Below are positions 1 to 4,425 of a DNA stretch of 11,289 nt, piece after piece. Numbering within the stretch: position 1 is the first letter of the stretch; each line of letters begins with the position of its first letter. The stretch comes from an uncultured Candidatus Melainabacteria bacterium (GTDB lineage Bacteria; Cyanobacteriota; Vampirovibrionia; Gastranaerophilales; Gastranaerophilaceae), in NCBI GenBank assembly GCA_937895785.1, contig CALBKW010000031.1:1-11289 (forward strand), given 5' to 3'. Below the pieces are notes generated by a model that saw nothing but the letters and a program-made list of their open reading frames with translations, was not told the origin of the DNA and searched no databases. The position numbers and the translations under genes are program-made.

Positions 1-130
1 CGTCAGTAGAACCATCGTTTACACAAATTATTTCAATATCTTTAAGTGTTTGGTTTATGAGGCTATCCAAACATTTATGAAGATATTTTTCGGTGTTATA
101 CACGGGTACAATTATCGAAACGCTAGTCAT
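1..130 (-). CDS. Family-2 glycosyltransferase, N-terminal fragment
   Basis: Translating the minus strand from the ATG at 130-128 gives 43 residues, MTSVSIIVPVYNTEKYLHKC followed by a segment ending in CVNDGSTD, and the frame stays open to the window edge. The pattern VPVYN, then L..CLDSL..QT, then (V/I)NDGSTD is the nucleotide-sugar-binding start of GT-A family-2 glycosyltransferases; the aspartate of NDGSTD contacts the nucleotide in that family. Such enzymes add sugars to cell-surface polysaccharide, glycoprotein or lipid in the cytoplasm or at the inner membrane; the acceptor cannot be told from 43 residues. A Shine-Dalgarno-like AAGGA lies at 139-135, four bases before the ATG, which supports this start. 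The gene is cut by the window edge and is not necessarily truncated in the genome. Confidence 0.9.
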   Translation of the reverse strand, partial: MTSVSIIVPVYNTEKYLHKCLDSLINQTLKDIEIICVNDGSTD

Positions 131-190
131 TTTGTCCTTCACTTCTTAAATCTACAGCAACAAACTAAATAAATAGTTGCATAAATTTTA

Positions 191-219
191 ACTATACCGC
201 TAATGATATCATGAAACAA
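191..219 (-). promoter_or_regulatory. Putative promoter of the glycosyltransferase, with a palindrome in its spacer
   Basis: On the minus strand a -10-like TATAGT (196-191) sits 17 bp from a weak -35-like TTGTTT (219-214). The spacer contains a perfect 10-bp palindrome ATGATATCAT (203-212), which could be an operator. The predicted transcript would have a leader of about 54 nt before the glycosyltransferase ATG at 130. Only the first three bases of the -35 match consensus, so this is tentative. Confidence 0.35.
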
Positions 220-267
220 AATATTTTTCATGTAATATTTTATGAAAACTGTTTTTGAGATGTAGAA

Positions 268-294
268 TTAGTAGAACTCAAATTTCTCTACTAA
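268..294. repeat. Inverted repeat next to the tRNA terminator
   Basis: TTAGTAGA (268-275) and TCTACTAA (287-294) are an 8-bp perfect inverted repeat with an 11-nt loop, immediately beyond the tRNA-Arg terminator hairpin. No T-run follows it on either strand, so it is not an obvious terminator itself. The rest of 131-267 holds the putative glycosyltransferase promoter and no supported gene. Confidence 0.4.
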
Positions 295-323
295 AAAACT
301 CTCAAGGAGAACTTGAGAGTTTT
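291..323 (-). terminator. Intrinsic terminator of tRNA-Arg
   Basis: AAAACTCTCAAG (295-306) and CTTGAGAGTTTT (312-323) form a 12-bp perfect stem with a 5-nt loop. Read on the minus strand the stem runs into six Ts (298-293). It begins 7 nt after the tRNA 3' end, as expected for a factor-independent terminator of a single-tRNA transcript. Confidence 0.85.
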
Positions 324-329
324 AAAATT

Positions 330-403
<74 letters not shown>

Positions 404-433
404 CGATATTCAATTTTGTTTTTGTGTTTCCCC

Positions 434-510
434 GCTGGATAGAGTTTCATTTAACTTACGTTGTCCTTTTACTCTGTAAAAGCTCCAACAGCCAGCTAGG
501 CTACACGCGC
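434..510 (-). pseudogene. Degenerate tRNA-Arg-like 5' copy in the tRNA leader
   Basis: On the minus strand 510-492 matches the first 19 bases of the real tRNA-Arg (403-385) at 18 of 19 positions. The acceptor 5' strand GCGCGTG is intact, and a D arm follows with an enlarged loop (GCCT, 12-nt loop, GAGC). Then comes a hairpin CTTTTAC-AGA-GTAAAAG (482-466) where the anticodon arm should be; in a 7-nt loop reading, U33 would be C. There is no recognisable T arm or 3' acceptor strand, so it cannot be a normal tRNA. The region ends near 444-434, which carries an 11-nt D-arm segment in inverted orientation. It lies downstream of the tRNA promoter and should be transcribed as a leader. A decayed first copy of a tandem tRNA is the simplest reading; a regulatory leader is possible. 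Confidence 0.55.
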
Positions 511-523
511 TTACATTTAACTT
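448..523. repeat. Direct repeat CATTTAACTT flanking the tRNA-like fragment
   Basis: The 10-mer CATTTAACTT occurs at 448-457 and again at 514-523. The two copies bracket a 56-nt segment with the 7-bp hairpin and the 19-nt tRNA 5' match. This looks like a target-site duplication or a short tandem-duplication scar, but a 10-bp match in AT-rich DNA can also arise by chance. Confidence 0.4.
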
Positions 524-531
524 GTAACTTC

Positions 532-560
532 ATTCTATCAAAGAAAATCTTTTTTTTCAA
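532..560 (-). promoter_or_regulatory. trnR: Promoter of tRNA-Arg
   Basis: On the minus strand TTGAAA (560-555) and TAGAAT (537-532) are separated by exactly 17 bp, a good match to a housekeeping sigma factor promoter. Transcription would start near 525, just before the tRNA-like fragment at 510 and about 120 nt before the mature tRNA 5' end at 403. RNase P would have to remove that long leader. Confidence 0.75.
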
Positions 561-581
561 GATATAAATTTTATTTTATTA

Positions 582-596
582 TATAATCAGGTTATG
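582..596 (+). promoter_or_regulatory. -10 box placed for a leaderless mRNA (first CHR gene)
   Basis: TATAAT (582-587) is followed by six bases and then the ATG at 594, so the predicted +1 is the A of the start codon. Only a poor AGG lies near the ATG. No clear -35 is seen; the expected place overlaps the -35 of the divergent tRNA promoter. The 15-mer TATAATCAGGTTATG differs by one base from the start module of the regulator gene at 9856-9870. Confidence 0.55.
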
Positions 597-1142
597 AAAG
601 TATCTTTAAAAGATTTATACTACGAATTTTTAGTTCTCGGAATCCAACTTTTGGGCGGTGGTTACGTTATTGTACCACTTATCCAACAAAGCATTATTGA
701 CAAGCGCCATTGGATTACAAACGAAGAACTTGTTGATTTTTACGCAATAAGTCAAAGTATTCCAGGAATTATCGCTGCAAATATTTCTGCTTTTGTCGGT
801 TACAAATTAAGAGGCAAAAGAGGTGCTGCAACTGCTCTTTTAGGAATTATCACATCACCGATTATTTCAATTTTAATAGTTGCTTTAATTGTTGATTATT
901 TGTTGAAAATTTCTTTCATTCAGAGTATATTCTGGGGTGTGGGTGTTGCTGTAATAATCTTAGTATATCTAACAATCAAAGAAATGTGGAAAAACAGTTT
1001 AACTGACGTGATGTCATGGATAATCTTCTTAGGTTGTTTTTCAGCATCATTCTTTTTTAAATTTTCACCTGTATTAGCAATTATCGGTTCCGTAATTGTA
1101 GGGGTATCTTACAAATTAATCTTAAAGAGGTGTGAAAAATGA
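594..1142 (+). CDS. chrA: CHR-family (chromate) transporter, short-chain subunit 1
   Basis: This 182-residue integral membrane protein has the CHR-domain signatures near its N-terminus: GGGYVIVPLI at 21-30 and SQSIPGIIAAN...AFVGY at about 53-70, followed by several hydrophobic helices and a basic end. Length fits the short-chain CHR type (one domain), which is encoded as adjacent gene pairs whose two products form one transporter. Characterised members export chromate or take part in sulfate-linked anion transport; the natural substrate here is unknown, and gut anaerobes may use it for another anion. The stop TGA (1140-1142) overlaps the next start in ATGA, so translation of the pair is probably coupled. 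Start chosen at the ATG exactly 6 nt after TATAAT. Confidence 0.9.
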   Translation: MKVSLKDLYYEFLVLGIQLLGGGYVIVPLIQQSIIDKRHWITNEELVDFYAISQSIPGIIAANISAFVGYKLRGKRGAATALLGIITSPIISILIVALIVDYLLKISFIQSIFWGVGVAVIILVYLTIKEMWKNSLTDVMSWIIFLGCFSASFFFKFSPVLAIIGSVIVGVSYKLILKRCEK

Positions 1143-1678
1143 TGACGTTGGTACACCTTATAATAGAATTTTTTAAGATAGGCGTTTTCTCTGTTGGTGG
1201 CGGTTATGCAACGATGCCGTTCTTATATCAACTTGTACATACTTATGGTTGGTATTCAACAGAGCAATTAACAAATATGATTGCAATTTCAATGATTACT
1301 CCAGGACCTGTAGGTGCTAATATGGCGACTTTTGCAGGTTTCCAAACTTATGGAATAATTGGTGGTATCGTTGCAACCCTAGCTTTAATCTTTCCTTCAT
1401 TTTTGTTTGTTGTTGCAATTTCAAAAGTTTTAAAAACCTTCAAAGATAATTTTTGGGTTAAAGCTGTTTTGTACTCACTAAAACCTGCAGGATGTGGGCT
1501 TTTGGCTGCTGTAGGTGCTGGATTTTTCAAAGATAATGTAACAAGTATTCCAGCGTTAATTTTGTTTATTTGTTTGTTTGCCTTGTCATTTAAATTTAAG
1601 AAAAATCCGTTGTACTATTTCTTCTTTGCCGCAATCGCAGGCGTAGTTTTACAACTTTGTGGAGTAAAATTGGTATAG
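1139..1678 (+). CDS. chrA: CHR-family (chromate) transporter, short-chain subunit 2
   Basis: The second CHR half has 179 residues. It carries GGGYATMPFL at 20-29 and ITPGPVGANMATFAGF at 53-68, a more typical form of the CHR motif than in the first subunit, and then hydrophobic helices to the end. Its ATG overlaps the previous stop by 4 bp, and an AGAGGTG Shine-Dalgarno-like stretch lies inside the upstream gene just before it; a second ATG at 1142 is an equally possible start. The two subunits are diverged paralogues, as in known chr pairs where the partners insert with opposite topology. The operon ends at the terminator at 1689-1720. Substrate is inferred from family only. Confidence 0.92.
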   Translation: MMTLVHLIIEFFKIGVFSVGGGYATMPFLYQLVHTYGWYSTEQLTNMIAISMITPGPVGANMATFAGFQTYGIIGGIVATLALIFPSFLFVVAISKVLKTFKDNFWVKAVLYSLKPAGCGLLAAVGAGFFKDNVTSIPALILFICLFALSFKFKKNPLYYFFFAAIAGVVLQLCGVKLV

Positions 1679-1688
1679 TTTTAATATC

Positions 1689-1720
1689 AAGGGCGGGGTT
1701 GCTTGCAACCCCGCCCTTTT
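1689..1720 (+). terminator. Strong intrinsic terminator after the CHR pair
   Basis: AAGGGCGGGGTTG (1689-1701) and CAACCCCGCCCTT (1706-1718) form a 13-bp stem with a CTTG tetraloop, followed by Ts on the plus strand. The stem is strikingly GC-rich against the AT-rich surroundings. It also lies beyond the stop of the convergent small gene at 1744, but on that strand the tail is only TTGATATT, so it is a weaker terminator there. Confidence 0.92.
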
Positions 1721-1743
1721 GTCTAATATTTCAAACGTAAAAA

Positions 1744-1941
1744 TTATCCACGTTCTACAACTGTTGCGATTAATTCGCCATAGTTATTTACGTGTCCGTC
1801 TGTTTCTTTAATTTCATACATTATATCTGGATTTTCTGCTTGAGCTTGTTTTGCTGCAGCTCTTGCATCGTCCAATTCTTTAAACTCGCCTGCCAAATCT
1901 GGTGCAAATGAAGTTTCTGTTTCTACAAATAATTGATACAT
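1744..1941 (-). CDS. Conserved-looking small protein, unknown function (65 aa)
   Basis: The product is 65 residues, soluble and acidic, without Cys, signal peptide or membrane segment. A strand-like start (MYQLFVETET) is followed by an Ala-rich helix (ELDDARAAAKQAQ, about 22-34) and strand-like segments (IMYEIKET, ELIATVVERG), so a small alpha/beta fold is likely. I do not recognise the family. It is supported as a real gene by an ideal Shine-Dalgarno GGAGG 6 nt before the ATG, a -10 TATAAT upstream (1976-1971), and a terminator hairpin just past its stop. It diverges from the uracil-DNA glycosylase across 69 bp. Confidence 0.75.
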   Translation of the reverse strand: MYQLFVETETSFAPDLAGEFKELDDARAAAKQAQAENPDIMYEIKETDGHVNNYGELIATVVERG

Positions 1942-1970
1942 TTTTGCCTCCTTAGTATATTTTTAACTAT

Positions 1971-2004
1971 ATTATAATACGAAATTAAAATTTTATAATA
2001 TAAT
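1971..2004. promoter_or_regulatory. Interlocked divergent promoter region
   Basis: On the minus strand TATAAT lies at 1976-1971, upstream of the 65-residue gene with its own leader and Shine-Dalgarno. On the plus strand two overlapping TATAAT boxes occupy 1994-1999 and 1999-2004; the second ends 6 nt before the glycosylase ATG at 2011. The -35 position of each promoter would fall on or near the -10 of the other, so simultaneous occupancy looks unlikely. No good -35 is visible for either. Confidence 0.5.
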
Positions 2005-2010
2005 TTTTCT

Positions 2011-2592
2011 ATGTATGAAGAACTAGAACAAATTAGAGAAAAATGTAAAAATTGTCAGAAATGTCTACTCGCAAAGAGCAGAACTAATACCGTATTTTCT
2101 GACGGAGTACCAAATTCAAACCTTGTTTTGATTGGCGAAGCTCCTGGGTATTGGGAAGATCAAAAAGGTTTGCCTTTTGTTGGAAAAGCGGGACAATTAT
2201 TAGATAAAATATTTGCCTCTGTTGGTTTATCACGTCAAAAAGATGTTTATATTTGCAACACAATAAAATGTCGTCCTCCTGAAAATAGAAATCCATTGCC
2301 AGAAGAAAAAGAGGCTTGCAAAGAATATTTGCAAGCGCAATTAGATATTTTAAAACCGAAAATTATACTAGTTTGCGGAAATATTGCTCTAAACACGATG
2401 CTACCAAATGAGCGAGGTATAACTCGTGCTCGTGGAAAATGGTTTGACGGACCGTATGGTTCTAAAATGATGCCAATTTTTCACCCGTCGTACTTGTTAA
2501 GAAACGACAGTCGCGAAAAAGGTTCTCCTAAATGGCTTATGTGGCAAGACATTCAAGAAATCAAACGCGAATATGACAAACTATTTGTTTAG
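2011..2592 (+). CDS. udg: Family-4 uracil-DNA glycosylase (Fe-S)
   Basis: This 193-residue enzyme removes uracil from DNA in the first step of base-excision repair. The family-4 hallmarks are visible: the active-site motif GEAPG at 42-46 followed by ED at 49-50, then GLPFVGKAGQLL at 53-64, and the second motif HPSYLLR at 158-164. The four cysteines expected to hold the 4Fe-4S cluster are C15, C18, C87 and C103 (CxxC near the N-terminus, C-x15-C in the middle). Length is normal for the family. There is no Shine-Dalgarno; TATAAT ends 6 nt before the ATG, suggesting a leaderless transcript. Its last 12 bp overlap the 3' end of the convergent gene at 2581-4332. Confidence 0.93.
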   Translation: MYEELEQIREKCKNCQKCLLAKSRTNTVFSDGVPNSNLVLIGEAPGYWEDQKGLPFVGKAGQLLDKIFASVGLSRQKDVYICNTIKCRPPENRNPLPEEKEACKEYLQAQLDILKPKIILVCGNIALNTMLPNERGITRARGKWFDGPYGSKMMPIFHPSYLLRNDSREKGSPKWLMWQDIQEIKREYDKLFV

Positions 2593-4332
2593 CTCATGAG
2601 ACAATTGGGCAATTGTTCTTGGGAAGTATTGTTGCAAGTATTGCGAACGTATTGAGAACAAGTCGTCATTGTTGTATGTACCCAATAATGCATTAGACTC
2701 TGCGATTGCCTCTTGAATTCCGTCACCAACATCTGAAGTTTTGATGAAGTAGTTAATGTGGTCACGTTGTGTGCTTGGAAATGCTTTGTTAAACTGAGCT
2801 TTTTCCTTTTCAAAAATTTCGTTTATGTTTTTGTTATTAAAAATGGATTTTGTTAGAGTTTCTTTTTCTTTAACATCAACTTCGCCGTAATCTTTAGCGT
2901 GACCAAGTTCATGAAGCATTACAAACAAGTTGTCGCCTGTTTTAATACGTTTATTCACCGCACCATAAGTTGAGTGAAGGATATCGTCTATGCCTTCAAG
3001 CTGTTTTGTATTTTTACCTAGGGCAATAAGTTCTTCACCAGGCATTTTCTTCATTACAGTAAGAATTTTCTCTTGGTTACCATTGATGTAATTTTCAAAA
3101 TTGATAGTTGAAGTTTTACCGTCTTTCATATCTTTAACGTTTATGGCTTTGTCTTCAACTGTAATTTCATATTTTTGGTCATTTTTTGAAGAAATGAATT
3201 TCTTATCATTAACAACTTCAAAACTCAAAGAGTTATTTAGCAACACTTTACCGTTTTTATCAGTAATTTTGTAATCAGAAATTCTATTGCCTTGAGGGTC
3301 GTCTTCGTACAAATATTCAGTTTTTGTACCGTCAAGAGAAGTCATGTTTTTCTTAATTGTTGTAATTCCTGTTTTAAGGTCAACCGAACCAGAAGAAAGG
3401 ACTTTTTCTGAACCGTCAGGCATAACATGTTTAATATTTAAAACACCTGCAACATCTGATTGAGTTGTGTACTCAGTGCGAACTTTTTTACCATTTTTGT
3501 CTTTAACAATACGAACTTCATTAACTAAAACAGGTTGAGGCAACTTTTTGTTCATTTCTAAAGTTACCTTAGATGTTGTATTATTTCTGTAATCTACGCT
3601 CTTTTTTATTTGGTATTGCTTACCGTTTCGAGTAATATTTTGAGTTTCATCAATTGCAGTTCTATTCAAATCTTTGTCTAACAGTTCAACTTTTTTACCG
3701 TTCATAAGTGTTGCAGTAACTGCAAAAGCATCATTGTCATATTCATCTGTATCAAGCTTTAAATCAAGAATACTTGACGGACAATTAGCTTTCATTTCGT
3801 TAACTTTAGAAACAGCTTTTTCAGTATTTTTAAGTTTATCATTTTGAGCCAATTTGATTAAATTATCAATACCCAAACTTGCACCAGAAAGTGCTTTAAA
3901 TTTGTCTAGCTGTTTACCTTCAAGTGAATTAGAAATTGTTTTTAACTCTAATGCGCTGAATTTAGGGGTATCATTCTCTTTAATTTGAGAAATTTCTGCA
4001 ATATTTTTTAAGTCTTCGGTGTCCTTTTTTAAGAAATCACAAGCGATTGAACTAATAACTTTAGGATTTTGTACTAAAGTTCTGAACGGTTGCCATTTTT
4101 CAGGAGTTTTTGACAATTCGCTCTTGATAAATTCTAATTTTTCGTCGTTAAATTTAGGTTTACCCGTAATGCCTTTCAAATTACTTAATTCCGTCATTGC
4201 ATCATCAAGGTTAAACTTATTGGCAGATTTTTCAAACGTATCTGGTTTTTGCGCAGGCAAAAACTTTCTAGTTTGTGTTTTTTGTGTGCCAATTTTATTA
4301 ACAGACGTAAGATTGTTTACTTGCATATCCAT
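2581..4332 (-). CDS. Unknown 583-aa protein with C-terminal HExxH (gluzincin-like) domain
   Basis: I do not recognise the whole protein. The N-terminal third is hydrophilic and Lys-rich. About 200-430 is a run of short strand-like repeats with many NGK/DGK turns, for example MNGKKVELLD, MPDGSEKVL and DKNGKVLLNN. The C-terminus carries HELGH at 474-478 (H474, E475, H478 as expected zinc and catalytic residues) and EAIAE at 541-545, which could supply the third zinc ligand. HELGHAKD with a later ExxAE resembles the anthrax lethal factor-like metalloprotease fold. There is no signal peptide or membrane segment. The start ATG at 4332 has only a distant AAAGG (about 14 nt away), so an alternative start at residue 3 is possible. 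It lies 93 bp downstream of the AsmA-like gene on the same strand. Confidence 0.8.
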   Translation of the reverse strand: MDMQVNNLTSVNKIGTQKTQTRKFLPAQKPDTFEKSANKFNLDDAMTELSNLKGITGKPKFNDEKLEFIKSELSKTPEKWQPFRTLVQNPKVISSIACDFLKKDTEDLKNIAEISQIKENDTPKFSALELKTISNSLEGKQLDKFKALSGASLGIDNLIKLAQNDKLKNTEKAVSKVNEMKANCPSSILDLKLDTDEYDNDAFAVTATLMNGKKVELLDKDLNRTAIDETQNITRNGKQYQIKKSVDYRNNTTSKVTLEMNKKLPQPVLVNEVRIVKDKNGKKVRTEYTTQSDVAGVLNIKHVMPDGSEKVLSSGSVDLKTGITTIKKNMTSLDGTKTEYLYEDDPQGNRISDYKITDKNGKVLLNNSLSFEVVNDKKFISSKNDQKYEITVEDKAINVKDMKDGKTSTINFENYINGNQEKILTVMKKMPGEELIALGKNTKQLEGIDDILHSTYGAVNKRIKTGDNLFVMLHELGHAKDYGEVDVKEKETLTKSIFNNKNINEIFEKEKAQFNKAFPSTQRDHINYFIKTSDVGDGIQEAIAESNALLGTYNNDDLFSIRSQYLQQYFPRTIAQLSHELNK

Positions 4333-4425
4333 GTGCGTACCCGAAACCTTTACTTATATATATAAAGTGTTTTTTCGATACTAAATTTCATCATGTTAGA
4401 AAATAGTTACATGAATTTACAATTA

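Noticed and set aside
434..510. A second functional tRNA upstream of tRNA-Arg
   Set aside because: Only the 5' acceptor strand and D arm are recognisable; there is no T arm or matching 3' acceptor strand, and U33 would be C.
1348..1530. Minus-strand frame of 60 codons
   Set aside because: Antisense shadow of the second CHR transporter gene.
2589..2813. Minus-strand frame of 74 codons inside the HExxH gene
   Set aside because: Out-of-frame shadow of the 2581-4332 gene, without its own ribosome-binding site or protein-like composition.
4019..4384. Plus-strand open frame of 121 codons
   Set aside because: It lies opposite the start of the 583-residue gene, has no ribosome-binding site and reads as a shadow of that coding region.
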